Below are positions 7,672-16,880 of a stretch of DNA of 64,000 bases, piece by piece. Location: contig NZ_CP053085.1 in the NCBI RefSeq assembly GCF_013004105.1, forward strand, positions 3,224,001 to 3,288,000. The letters run 5' to 3'. The stretch comes from Gemmatimonas groenlandica (GTDB lineage: Bacteria > Gemmatimonadota > Gemmatimonadetes > Gemmatimonadales > Gemmatimonadaceae). The notes beneath the pieces are model-generated. The model saw nothing but the letters and a program-made list of their open reading frames with translations. It was not told where the DNA came from and made no database searches. Made by a program: the position numbers and the translations under genes. Numbering within the stretch: the first letter of the stretch is position 1; each line of letters begins with the position of its first letter.

Positions 7672-8535
7672 ATGGCTCCGCGCGGTGGCAAGAAGATCAT
7701 CATCGTCAAGAAGAAGGTCGCCGGACACGGCGGCCATCACGGCGGCTCATGGAAGGTGGCGTACGCCGACTTCGTGACCGCCATGATGGCATTCTTCATG
7801 GTGATGTGGATTCTTGGCATGGACGACAAGACGAAGCAGGCCATCGAGGGCTACTTCGCCAATCCGGTCGGTTACAAGAAGGGCTACGGCGCCGGTTCGA
7901 GTCCGCTCTCCACCGGCACCGCGCCGACCAACGTCCAGAAGACGCCGTTGCGGATGATCGTGCGCAGCACCGAGCAGCGCACCTTCGAGCAGCTCAAGAA
8001 CGCGATTCTCGAAAAGGTCGCCGCCAACGATTCGCTGAAGTCGCTCAAAGCCTTGGTGGATGTGCAAGTCACCAACGATGGCCTGCGCATCGAGCTCGTG
8101 GAAACGGGTTCCGGCGACGTGTATTTCCCGACCGGCTCGGCCAAGATGAAGTCGCCGACGATGCTCGCGCTGCAGCTGATCGGCACGGAGCTCGCTACGC
8201 TGCATCACCCGGTGATTCTCGAAGGCCATACCGACGCCGCGCAATTCAGCGCTGCCGGTGGCGCCTACGGTAATTGGGAACTCTCCGCCGATCGCGCCAA
8301 CGCGGCGCGTCGCGTGCTCGAGGGCGTGGGACTGGGCGACGGCCGCATCGTGGAAGTGCGCGGCTACGCCGCCACCAAGCCGCGCATCCTGGACGATCCG
8401 CTGTCGGCTGCCAATCGGCGCATCTCGATCCTGCTGCCATTCAGCGTGACGCCGGATGGTGCGGCCGATGCGGCGAGTATGGCGCAGTACAAGACGGATT
8501 CGATGCACGCGAGTCTCGCCAAGCGAGTCCCGTAG
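7672..8535 (+). CDS. motB: MotB flagellar stator subunit
   Basis: 287 aa. A basic, His/Gly-rich N-terminus precedes one membrane helix (YADFVTAMMAFFMVMWILG), in which D33 is the expected ion-binding aspartate. The C-terminal half is an OmpA-like peptidoglycan-binding domain (ILEGHTDAAQF, then NWELSADRANAARRVLEG, then NRRISILL). It anchors the stator to the cell wall. The sequence alone does not decide whether the ion is H+ or Na+. The gene pairs with motA and ends before a repeat-rich convergent junction. Confidence 0.95.
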   Translation: MAPRGGKKIIIVKKKVAGHGGHHGGSWKVAYADFVTAMMAFFMVMWILGMDDKTKQAIEGYFANPVGYKKGYGAGSSPLSTGTAPTNVQKTPLRMIVRSTEQRTFEQLKNAILEKVAANDSLKSLKALVDVQVTNDGLRIELVETGSGDVYFPTGSAKMKSPTMLALQLIGTELATLHHPVILEGHTDAAQFSAAGGAYGNWELSADRANAARRVLEGVGLGDGRIVEVRGYAATKPRILDDPLSAANRRISILLPFSVTPDGAADAASMAQYKTDSMHASLAKRVP

Positions 8536-8536
8536 G

Positions 8537-8618
8537 ACTCATGACTCCGAACTTTGGACTCAACACTCACCACTCACGTGAGTCTTGAGTTGTGAGTCGA
8601 AGTTGGGAGTTGTGAGTA
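8537..8618. repeat. Large imperfect inverted repeat of ACTCA units between convergent genes
   Basis: The 12-bp perfect palindrome ACTCACGTGAGT (8572-8583) is the centre of a roughly 80-bp imperfect inverted repeat built from ACTCA/TGAGT units (arms about 8537-8577 and 8578-8618). It fills most of the gap between motB (+) and the EAL-HDOD gene (-). It may act as a bidirectional terminator or RNA stability element, but there is no T-run. A tail of CCCCACTCC units (8620-8640) follows. Confidence 0.7.
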
Positions 8619-8639
8619 CTCCCCACTCCCCACTCCCTC

Positions 8640-9902
8640 CTAGCCCGTTATCCGCAACCGCTCCGTCGCCCACAGCGCCGCATCCGCGTACAGCCCCGCG
8701 AGCTCGGCGCGCAGCGCGATCGCCACGTTGTCGTCGGCGTCGACCTCGGCCCACTCACCGCGCTCGTACGCATCGGCCAAGCGCAGCACCGGCGCATGCG
8801 GTCCGGTCCCCAAGAGCAGCGCGTCGCGCACATCGGCGCTCACCGGTAGCCGCTCCAGCACGGATTCCATCGGCAAGCCGAGCAGCGCGTCCATGCGCGA
8901 GAGCAGTCCGACCAGGAAGCGCGCGGAGGGATCGCCGGACAGACCGTGCGCGGTCACGGTTTCGCAGAAGCGGCCGCGCACGAGCGCGTTCACCACGGCC
9001 TCGTGGGCCACGGGACTCTGGGCGCCGACGGTGGCGATCAGCATGATCAGCATCCAGCGCGACAACGCTTCCCGGCCGATCAGACGGATCGCATAGGAAA
9101 TCGAGTCGACCGAACGGGCGCCGAATGAGGCCGAGTTCACGATGCGCAGCAGGGAGAGCGAGAGCGACGGATGGCTGCGGAACGCTTCCTCGAGCGCCGA
9201 GTCCGTGACATCGGGCTCGTTGAGGAGGGCCATGATGTTGAACACCGTGGCGTGCTGCACGTTGACCGCACGTCCGTCCAACGTTTCGGGTCGGCTGAAC
9301 ACGTAGCCCTGAAAAAGCACGCACCCGAGCGTCTCACAAACGTGCAGCATCTCGGCCGTTTCCACCCGCTCGGCGAGCACGGTGAGCCCAAGCCCCTTCA
9401 GGCGTGTCACGGCCGGTGCAAGTTCGTCGGCGGTTTTCCCGAGCACGTCCAGCTTCACGATACTGGCAAACGGCAGTAGCGGGTCGAGCGACGGGCGCGA
9501 GTCGTAGTCGTCGAGCGCCAGACGATACCCTTCGGCCACGGCGCGCTCGCAGGCATCGACTACCGCGGGGTCGCCGTCGATCGTTTCGAGCAGTTCCAGC
9601 ACCACCGCCGTCGGGTCGAAGATCTTATAGAGCTCGCCCAGCAGGTGTTCACGGGTAATGTTCACGAACGCCGTGGTGCCTGCGGTCAGCCGGTCGAGGC
9701 CGATCGATAGCAGGGCGTGCAAGGCCGTATCACCGCACATGTGCGATTCCGACAGGCCGATGGCCTGCGTGGCATCCCGGTGCGCCCGATACAACAGCTC
9801 GTACGCCACCCGTCGTCGATTGGTATCGAAGATCGGCTGGCGCGCAATGAACACGTGTTGCGCCGTTGGTGGCGGCGTCACGTCGACTTCGGTGTAACTC
9901 AT
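8640..9902 (-). CDS. EAL-HDOD (YuxH-like) signalling protein
   Basis: 420 aa. Residues about 15-210 form an EAL-like domain (FIARQPIFDTNRRRVAYELLYR, VVLELLET, LALDDYDS, VKLDVLGK, LAERVET). Residues about 215-400 form an HDOD domain (VFNIMALLNEPDVTDSALEEAFRSHPSLSLSLLRIVNSA). The EAL signature is changed at several c-di-GMP phosphodiesterase positions (ELL for EAL, DDYDS for DDFGTG), so it is probably a non-enzymatic adaptor, as in most YuxH/CdgJ family members. Relatives influence motility and c-di-GMP signalling, which fits its place beside motAB. Confidence 0.85.
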   Translation of the reverse strand: MSYTEVDVTPPPTAQHVFIARQPIFDTNRRRVAYELLYRAHRDATQAIGLSESHMCGDTALHALLSIGLDRLTAGTTAFVNITREHLLGELYKIFDPTAVVLELLETIDGDPAVVDACERAVAEGYRLALDDYDSRPSLDPLLPFASIVKLDVLGKTADELAPAVTRLKGLGLTVLAERVETAEMLHVCETLGCVLFQGYVFSRPETLDGRAVNVQHATVFNIMALLNEPDVTDSALEEAFRSHPSLSLSLLRIVNSASFGARSVDSISYAIRLIGREALSRWMLIMLIATVGAQSPVAHEAVVNALVRGRFCETVTAHGLSGDPSARFLVGLLSRMDALLGLPMESVLERLPVSADVRDALLLGTGPHAPVLRLADAYERGEWAEVDADDNVAIALRAELAGLYADAALWATERLRITG

Positions 9903-9980
9903 ACGGGACCCGGGTTCGTCATCTTACCATCGACTATCGTCGTCACCATGCGGCAACTTCAATCCGAACGGCCAACAGGG

Positions 9981-10866
9981 ATGAAGCGTTTCGACGTGCG
10001 GCACATTATCGCACTCTGTCTGCCTTTATCAATGTTCGTGATGGCCGGATGTCGCGATCGTAATGCGCAGACGTCGGCCGTCGACTCGCTGCTGGCCCGC
10101 GATCTCACGCTGGCCGCCGGCGACGCGCCCATCCGGCCCCTTCCCGCCCAGATCGGCGACACAGCTCTTGCTACCCCAAGTGCTCCCGCTCGGGCCACGC
10201 CTCGCCCCGCCGCACCCGTTACCCAGGCCGTTCGCCCCTCTTCGCCCCCTTCGCGCGCTTCGCGTCAAGCCGTAGAGCCCGCCCCCCCCACCGGCTCCCG
10301 TCGCCGAGGCACCAGCCGCAGCACCAGCCGCTACGCCAACAACAACCCCCGGACCGACCCGCGGCCTCTCCTCCGGCACCTCGCTGTCCGGAAGAACGAA
10401 CGCCGCCATCTGTTCGCTGGCCAACCGTCCCGGCGACCGCATTGTGGCTGAGCTCGCCGAACCGGTGAACGGACCCGACGGTGCCACGCTGCCGGTGGGC
10501 ACGCCGATCCTCGTCGAGATGGCGCCCCCGACCTCCGACGGCGGGTTCGTGTTTCGCGTGCGCAGCGTGCAGGTAAACGGCGAACTCGTGCCCGTGCAGG
10601 GCACCGTGCGCGTGGGTGACAACGTGGCCATCACCGAGCGCCAGGTCTCGAAAGGCGGCGACAAGGGCAAAGTCATCACCGGCGCGATCATCGGCGCGAT
10701 CGCCGGACGCGTGCTTGGCGGCGGCACCCGTGGTACTGTCATCGGAGCCGCCGGCGGTGCCGCGGCGGGAACCATCGCCGCCGCCCGCAATTCACAGACG
10801 GAGCGCTGTCTTCCCGCTGGCGCGTCTCTCACCGTCACGCTCTCCGCCCCACTCGTTTTTCCGTAG
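9981..10866 (+). pseudogene. Frameshifted lipoprotein with glycine-zipper domain
   Basis: The start ATG at 9981 opens a lipoprotein leader (LCLPLSMFVMAGC). The frame runs through a Pro/Ala linker to about 10281, where it goes out of phase; shifting by one base at the C8 tract (10282-10289) restores a continuous linker (PAPVAEAPAAAPAATPTTTP) and a C-terminal domain ending at 10866. That domain contains a glycine zipper (GAIIGAIAGRVLGGGTRGTVIGAAGGAAAG) typical of outer-membrane-associated proteins. Removing one C gives an intact protein of about 294 residues. The alternatives are a sequencing error, a phase-variable tract or a true pseudogene. The linker also contains a TTCGCG repeat seen elsewhere in the window. 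Confidence 0.75.
10231..10273. repeat. TTCGCG-family repeat inside a coding linker
   Basis: A run of TTCGCC/TTCGCG units ends in CTTCGCGTCAAGCCGT. The same ending occurs at 61105-61120, and related units form the arms of the 14.27-14.46 kb inverted repeat. Here it lies inside the linker of the frameshifted lipoprotein gene, just upstream of the C8 tract. Confidence 0.6.
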
Positions 10867-10875
10867 AAGTCTCAA

Positions 10876-10909
10876 GAGTACGCCGTACTCCTTACCCCGT
10901 ACTCCTTAC
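10876..10909. repeat. CGTACTCC repeats upstream of the ABC operon
   Basis: The 12-mer CGTACTCCTTAC occurs twice (10884-10895 and 10898-10909). A short hairpin GAGTAC-GCC-GTACTC (10876-10890) overlaps the first copy. The same CGTACTCC unit recurs at 38896-38910 next to a terminator. These appear to be one dispersed intergenic repeat family. Confidence 0.6.
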
Positions 10910-10918
10910 TGTCTGTTC

Positions 10919-11650
<732 letters not shown>

Positions 11651-11652
11651 GT

Positions 11653-13407
11653 ATGACGCCCACGGTTGTGCAACAGCCGGCGCCGGCGCCGGCCATGCTG
11701 TTCCTGTATCAGCGCACCGTCGCGAATCGACTGCGCCAGCAGATGGCACGGGCCAAGAGTCCGCGCTATCTCGCGGCCGTCGTGATGGGCATGCTGTACA
11801 TCTGGTGGGCGCTGTTCCGCAATTCACGGTTGGGCGGCGGACCACTCGCCAAGCTGGTGGAAACCGACGTGGCCGTGCCGATCGCCAGCGCGCTCCTGTT
11901 GTTGTCGGCCGCGCGCTGGTGGGTGTTCGGTGGTGAACGCAGCGCCCTCGCCTTCACGCCGGCCGAAGTGCAGTTCCTCTTTCCCGCGCCCGTGAGCCGA
12001 CGACAGCTCGTGCATGCGAAGCTCGTGCGCATGCAGCTCGCGATTCTGCTCAACACGGTCATTTTCAGCGTGTTGCTGCGCGGCAGTGGCGGCAGTGTGG
12101 AAGGATGGCAACGCGGACTCTCGCTGTGGATGCTCTTCTCCTCACTCGCCCTCCATCGCCTGGGCGCATCGATCGTGCACGCCAACGCCATGGAGCACGT
12201 GGGCAAAGCACGTCGTCGGCTCATTCTGCCGCTCATCGTCTTCGGCGCAGTATTGGTGGCCGTGATCTACGGCATCGTGACGGCGTGGCCGCTGCTTAAA
12301 GTGGCGAGCCTGTCGGGCACCAAGGCCGTGTTGCTCGTCGTCACCGATGCGCTCCGCACACCCGCTCCCTCGGCCGCGCTCTGGCCGGTGCGCGCCGTGC
12401 TCGAACCCGTCTTTCTTGGCAGTGGAGCCAAGTGGCTCGCCGCCATGCCGTTCGCCGCGGCGATACTCCTGCTGCACTACTTCTGGGTCGTTCGGCTCGA
12501 CAAGGCGTTCGAAGAAGCCGCACTCGAAGCCACGCAACATCGCGCCGAACGCCTGCAGCGCTTCCGTTCGTCGCAGATGGGCAACTCGCGCTCGCGGAAG
12601 GGCAAGCTGGCCAAGGTGCCGTCGTTGGCGCTCACCGGTCGTCCGGAAATGGCGATCGCGTGGAAGAACGTGGTGGCCGCGATGCGCGGCGGCGCGTGGC
12701 GCACGCAGCTGCTCACGTTCACCGTCGGTCTGGCGGTACTCGCCGCGGTCACACGCTCGGCTTCCGACCGTGCCGGCGATGTCTTCATGGGTGTCACCTT
12801 CGGTTGGGGCGCGATGCTGCTGTTCATCGGCCCGCTCTGGATGCGCTTCGACCTGCGGCTCGACTTGCCGCGCCTGGCGATGCTGAAAACGATGCCGCTG
12901 CCCGGATGGCGTATCGTGGCGGCGGAGATCGCCGCCGTGACCGCGCTGCATTCGATCACGGTGTGGTCACTGATGGTCGTACCGCTGGTGATGTTCCTGC
13001 AGGAGCCCGCTATGCTGGCCGAAAGCGGCGCCACCATTCCCATCATCGTGTCGGTGATCGTGGGCGTGCCGATCTTCAACGCGCTCATGTTCACGATCCA
13101 GAACGGCACCGCGCTGCTCTTTCCCGCGTGGGTGCGACTGGGCACCGAGGCCCGCGGGTTCGAAACGATGGGGCAGAACCTGCTCACCACCGGCGCCACC
13201 ACGCTGGTAGCCGCGATCGCCCTCGTATTCCCGGTCGGACTGGGCGGCCTGATCCTGTGGTTCACCAACGACTGGGGTGGCTGGTCGGTGCTGGTCGCCA
13301 CCCTGCTGGCCTGTGCCGTGGTGGTGGCCGAGCTCTGGCCGATCCTGTTCTGGCTGGGCGGCGTATTCGAGAAGATCGATGTGAGCGAAGTCGCCGCCAC
13401 GACCTGA
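11653..13407 (+). CDS. Putative ABC exporter permease
   Basis: 584 aa from the ATG at 11653; a GTG at 11647 overlapping the upstream stop (GTGA) is an equally possible start. At least ten hydrophobic segments are seen, among them YLAAVVMGMLYIWWALF, LPLIVFGAVLVAVIYGI and VLVATLLACAVVVAELWPILFWLGGVF. A cytoplasmic insert lies around residues 290-330 (FEEAALEATQHRAERLQRFRS). Size and layout fit the putative ABC exporter family of one-piece permeases coupled to a single ATPase. The preceding gene supplies the ATPase. Confidence 0.8.
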   Translation: MTPTVVQQPAPAPAMLFLYQRTVANRLRQQMARAKSPRYLAAVVMGMLYIWWALFRNSRLGGGPLAKLVETDVAVPIASALLLLSAARWWVFGGERSALAFTPAEVQFLFPAPVSRRQLVHAKLVRMQLAILLNTVIFSVLLRGSGGSVEGWQRGLSLWMLFSSLALHRLGASIVHANAMEHVGKARRRLILPLIVFGAVLVAVIYGIVTAWPLLKVASLSGTKAVLLVVTDALRTPAPSAALWPVRAVLEPVFLGSGAKWLAAMPFAAAILLLHYFWVVRLDKAFEEAALEATQHRAERLQRFRSSQMGNSRSRKGKLAKVPSLALTGRPEMAIAWKNVVAAMRGGAWRTQLLTFTVGLAVLAAVTRSASDRAGDVFMGVTFGWGAMLLFIGPLWMRFDLRLDLPRLAMLKTMPLPGWRIVAAEIAAVTALHSITVWSLMVVPLVMFLQEPAMLAESGATIPIIVSVIVGVPIFNALMFTIQNGTALLFPAWVRLGTEARGFETMGQNLLTTGATTLVAAIALVFPVGLGGLILWFTNDWGGWSVLVATLLACAVVVAELWPILFWLGGVFEKIDVSEVAATT

Positions 13408-13515
13408 TCGCCGCCCTCACTCCGCCATCGCCCTTCCCGTGCGATGGTTTGGTGCCTAACCTGCCATGCCGGGGTATCACCCCGATGCAGGATTCACGAA
13501 CCGTGTAGATGAGCC

Positions 13516-14259
13516 ATGCCGGCTGACGAATTCAAAGCGCCCGACGACGAAACACCCGACGAGACGCCGGACGACGACGACACGCCTGACTCCTCCGACG
13601 ACGACGAAGGGGCCGAGGGCGATGACGACGAAGACGACGACAGCGACTACGGCATCACCGACAGCATCGGCACGGGTGATGTCGATGGTGAGGCGAAGCC
13701 TGCCGTTTTCGTAACCACGCGCGAGCCGATCGCGCTGGTCGTGTCTCGCCTGGACGACCCGCGCGCGCCGGAATCATCGGCGCTGGCCGCTTACATCGAC
13801 GGCCGCATGGTGGCCCGCAGTGCCATGCCGCCGGAAGCCATCGAGCGGCTCGTCGATCTCAAGCTGTTCGAAGAGCCGGTCGCCCTTGGCCTGTTCGCCT
13901 ACGAAGAGGCGCCGGGTCTGCAGTGCCGCCTGTTCGCGTTGGTTCCGCGCACCTCACTCGAGGCCGACGCCCACTCGTCGGAACCGTGGAAGGCGAGCGT
14001 GCCGAGCTACGAATCGATGCGCGACGCGGAAGACGAGATGGATGACGACATGGACGATGACGACGATGAAGATGGCGACGACGAATCGCCGTTCGAGACG
14101 ATCCTCCTCGGCCACATCGTGCGCTTCGCCAAGGACCGCAAGTATCCGGACAACCTGGCCGAAGAAGCGGTCGACATTCTGACGCGCATCATTCACGGGG
14201 CGGAGCCGCTGGAAGACGCCGACCGGAAGGCGATCGACGACTTGCTGGGATCGCTTTAG
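13516..14259 (+). CDS. Hypothetical highly acidic protein
   Basis: 247 aa. The first 55 residues are almost entirely Asp/Glu with Thr/Pro/Ser, and a second acid run (DEMDDDMDDDDDEDGDDE) occurs near residue 180. Between them is a folded-looking segment (PIALVVSRLDDPRAPESSALAAYIDGRMV). A helical C-terminus (FAKDRKYPDNLAEEAVDILTRIIHGAE) follows. There is no signal peptide or membrane segment. I do not recognise a family. It is a stand-alone gene ending just before the 14.27-14.46 kb repeat/terminator. Confidence 0.7.
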   Translation: MPADEFKAPDDETPDETPDDDDTPDSSDDDEGAEGDDDEDDDSDYGITDSIGTGDVDGEAKPAVFVTTREPIALVVSRLDDPRAPESSALAAYIDGRMVARSAMPPEAIERLVDLKLFEEPVALGLFAYEEAPGLQCRLFALVPRTSLEADAHSSEPWKASVPSYESMRDAEDEMDDDMDDDDDEDGDDESPFETILLGHIVRFAKDRKYPDNLAEEAVDILTRIIHGAEPLEDADRKAIDDLLGSL

Positions 14260-14268
14260 GAGTCAGTA

Positions 14269-14461
14269 AACAGCTGGTTCACGCGAAGATCGCGAAGGGC
14301 CGCGAAGAGACGCGAAGAACTGCAATGAGGTTTCTTGAATGCCCCTCCGTCGGATCGCCTCGACGGTGGGGCATTTTTTTGTCTGAACAGCGCAACAGCG
14401 TTGCTCGCTTTCCTTCGCGTGGCTTCGCGGCCCTTCGCGAGCTTCGCGTGAACGAGCTGTT
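14269..14461. repeat. 49-bp inverted repeat arms of GCGAAG units flanking a terminator
   Basis: The left arm (14269-14317) and the right arm (14413-14461) are reverse complements at about 45 of 49 positions. Each arm contains four spaced GCGAAG units. The 95 bp between them contain an intrinsic terminator. The whole 193-bp element fills most of the gap between the acidic-protein gene and the GlcG gene. Otherwise the 307-bp gap holds only a short pre-gene stretch without a recognisable gene. It looks like a small dispersed repeat element rather than a coding region. Confidence 0.8.
14338..14380 (+). terminator. Intrinsic terminator
   Basis: The stem AATGCCCCTCCGTCG (14338-14352) pairs with CGACGGTGGGGCATT (14361-14375) with one T-T mismatch and an 8-nt loop. 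Seven T's follow on the + strand (14374-14380). It lies 79 nt after the acidic-protein stop codon and would end that transcript. A-richness is low on the other side, so it is directional. Confidence 0.9.
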
Positions 14462-14566
14462 ACCGAGCCCATCCAATCACCCAATGCTGGCGCAACGCCA
14501 CGAATCCAGCTTAATGTTGCCAAAGGACTGCCCCCAAAGCACCCTCACACCAGCTCCCACCAAGCC

Positions 14567-15055
14567 ATGCGCCTCACTCGCCTCTTCGCTGCCGCCGTCA
14601 CCGTCGTCACGCTGGCCGTGGCCACGCCCCGAGTCTCAGCGGCGCAGCTGGCCGACACCAAGATGCTCACCGCCGATGCGGTCAAGAGCCTGCTGGCGAG
14701 CGCCGAAGCCACCGCGAAGCAGAACAAGTGGAACGTCTCGATTGCGGTGACCGATGCCGCCGGCGACCTGCTCGGCTTCCTCAAGCTCGACAACGCCAGC
14801 ACCGGCACCGTGCAGATCGCACAAGGGAAAGCCCGCACGGCTGCCCGCTTCGGCCGGCCCACGAAAGTGTACGCCGACCGGATTTTGGCCGACACGCTTA
14901 CGTTTCTTTCTGTGGACGGGCTCGTCGCGTTACAGGGCGGCTTGCCCATTCTCGTCGGCGGCAAGGTGATCGGCGCCGTCGGCGTGAGCGGAGCCACCAG
15001 CGCGCAGGACGAACAAGTGGCCGCGACCGCGATTGCGGCAGTCATCAAATTGTGA
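14567..15055 (+). CDS. GlcG/HbpS family heme-binding-like protein
   Basis: 162 aa with a signal peptide (AAAVTVVTLAVATPRVSAAQ). The GlcG/HbpS fold motifs follow: a helix AVKSLLASAEATAKQNKW, the VSIAVTDAAGDLLGFLKLDNA strand pair, KARTAARFGRPTK, and the glycine loop ALQGGLPILVGGKVIGAVGVSGATSAQDEQVA. Extracellular HbpS binds heme and senses redox stress in Streptomyces; GlcG is of unclear role. Export suggests a periplasmic or extracellular function here. A histidine kinase gene starts 18 nt downstream, echoing the HbpS-SenS pairing, but this link is only inference. Confidence 0.85.
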   Translation: MRLTRLFAAAVTVVTLAVATPRVSAAQLADTKMLTADAVKSLLASAEATAKQNKWNVSIAVTDAAGDLLGFLKLDNASTGTVQIAQGKARTAARFGRPTKVYADRILADTLTFLSVDGLVALQGGLPILVGGKVIGAVGVSGATSAQDEQVAATAIAAVIKL

Positions 15056-15073
15056 GCACGTTGTGCATGCCCG

Positions 15074-16645
15074 TTGGCCCTCATTAGCGGCTCCCAACTG
15101 AATACCCTGACGTCCGACGGTATCGACACGCCCGACCTGCCGCATGCGCTCGCGGCACTTCGCGACAGCAACGCGCGCTATCGGGTGCTGGCCGACACCA
15201 TGTTGCATGGTGTCGTTCATCAGACCGCGGACGGGCGGATCATCGCGATGAATCCGGCCGCCGAGCGCATCCTCGGAAAGTCACGCGCTGAGATGCTCGG
15301 CAGCACCTCGGAGCATGCCGAGCAGCACACGGTGCGCGAAGACGGCTCCGTTTTCCCGGCGGCAGAGCATCCCTCGATGATCACGCTGGCCACTGGCGTC
15401 GCTACCCGGGGCGTGATCATGGGTGTGTACAATCCGCGCGAACGACAGCGTCGCTGGATCTGTATCGACGCCGTGCCACTCATGCATGCTGATGCGCCGA
15501 AGCCGGTGGAGGTCTACACCGTCTTCGAAGACATCACGGAGCGACGCGCCACGGAGCTCGCGCTGAAAGCACGCGACGCACACTTCCGCCTACTCGTCGA
15601 GCACATGCCCGACTTGTATCTGCGGACCAACGTACACACCGGGCACTACGAGTACGTGAGTCCGGCCAGCATGAGAATGTTTGGCGTTTCGGCCGAGCAA
15701 ATGATGGAGAAGGACTTCGGACGTTTGCTCGAGATGGTGTACGAAGACGACCGGACCGTCGTCATGGCCGCCTTCGAGCAGCTCGCGCGCGATGGTCGCG
15801 CCGAGTCGGAGTTTCGCACCGTCTCGAGTTCGGGCGAGCTGCGCTGGTTCTGGTCGATCATGACCATCGTGCCCGACGAGCAGGGATCGCCGATGTATCG
15901 CGATACGTTCGTCCGTGAGATCACCGATCGGAAGCGCGCCGAATTGGAGCTCAGTGGCGCGGTGGAGCAGAAGAACCGCTTCATCGCCACCCTCGCCCAC
16001 GAGCTGCGCAATCCACTCGCGCCGCTCGGCAACGTGGTCGCGCTGCTGCAGGATCCGATCGCCCCCGCCCGATTGCACTGGTGTCGCGACATCATCGAGC
16101 GTCAAGTCATGCAGATGGGGCGCCTGCTCGACGATCTGCTCGACTTATCACGCATCACGCACGGCAAGATCACGCTGCAGCGAGAGCAGGTCACGCTCAC
16201 GGCGATGCTCGAGCGTGGGATTGAAATGGCCCGCCCTGCCATCGAGGCCCGACGTCACGAACTCGTGGTCGATGTACCAAGTGAACGCATGCATGTGTAT
16301 GGCGACATCGTGCGGCTGGCGCAGGTCTGCTGCAACCTGCTCACGAATGCCGCGAAGTACACTGACGCTGGCGGTCTCGTCACATTGCGAATTCGGCGCG
16401 ACGGACTGCACGCCGTGATCGAGATTGAAGACACCGGTGTCGGCATCGCCGAGGCAGACCTCGAGCGCGTGTTCGGCATGTTCAGCCAAGTCGACACCAC
16501 CCGCACGCGCTCCGGCGACGGACTCGGCATCGGTCTCGCACTGGTGAAAGGCATCGTGGAGTTGCACGGCGGCCAGGTCGAAGCGCGCAGCGCCGGACTC
16601 GGGCACGGCAGCACCTTCAGCGTACGGCTGCCGCTGGCGATGTAG
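15074..16645 (+). CDS. PAS-domain sensor histidine kinase
   Basis: 523 aa from a TTG start (MALISGS; start uncertain). Two PAS domains are visible: about 35-155 (YRVLADTMLHGVVHQTADGRIIAMNPAAERILG) and about 170-290 (FRLLVEHMPDLYLRTNVHTGHYEYVSP). The HisKA H box is FIATLAHELRNPLAPL. The HATPase has an N box (CCNLLTNAAKYT), G1 (IEIEDTGVGIAE) and G2 (GDGLGIGLALVKGIVELHGG). There is no membrane segment, so it is a soluble sensor kinase. No response regulator is adjacent. Confidence 0.92.
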   Translation: MALISGSQLNTLTSDGIDTPDLPHALAALRDSNARYRVLADTMLHGVVHQTADGRIIAMNPAAERILGKSRAEMLGSTSEHAEQHTVREDGSVFPAAEHPSMITLATGVATRGVIMGVYNPRERQRRWICIDAVPLMHADAPKPVEVYTVFEDITERRATELALKARDAHFRLLVEHMPDLYLRTNVHTGHYEYVSPASMRMFGVSAEQMMEKDFGRLLEMVYEDDRTVVMAAFEQLARDGRAESEFRTVSSSGELRWFWSIMTIVPDEQGSPMYRDTFVREITDRKRAELELSGAVEQKNRFIATLAHELRNPLAPLGNVVALLQDPIAPARLHWCRDIIERQVMQMGRLLDDLLDLSRITHGKITLQREQVTLTAMLERGIEMARPAIEARRHELVVDVPSERMHVYGDIVRLAQVCCNLLTNAAKYTDAGGLVTLRIRRDGLHAVIEIEDTGVGIAEADLERVFGMFSQVDTTRTRSGDGLGIGLALVKGIVELHGGQVEARSAGLGHGSTFSVRLPLAM

Positions 16646-16670
16646 TGGCGATTCGCCGATGCGCGCTCGA

Positions 16671-16880
16671 CTAGCGCTTCTCGTCGTGTCCGCGAAAACC
16701 GATCCGCTGATTCACCGCACGTCGTTCATCGAGCGTCATCCGCGACCAGTTGCCGATTTCGACGATCGTGCGACGACAGCCTCGACATTCCGCGCCCATG
16801 TCCAGCACGCACACCTTGAGACATGGCGACGTGGCCGGGTAGGCCGACAGCGCCGCTGACGAATTCGCTGTGTCGCTCAC
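16671..16880 (-). CDS. DUF1289 small cysteine protein
   Basis: 69 aa from a GTG at 16880 that overlaps the stop of the upstream isomerase gene (GTGA). The core SPCLKVCVLDMGAECRGCRRTIVEIGNWSRM has the four conserved Cys of DUF1289 (C..C...C..C), probably a metal or Fe-S site, followed by the TLDERRAVNQRI helix. The family is widespread in Gram-negative bacteria and its function is unknown. The tight overlap predicts coupled translation with the FKBP gene. Confidence 0.85.
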   Translation of the reverse strand: MSDTANSSAALSAYPATSPCLKVCVLDMGAECRGCRRTIVEIGNWSRMTLDERRAVNQRIGFRGHDEKR

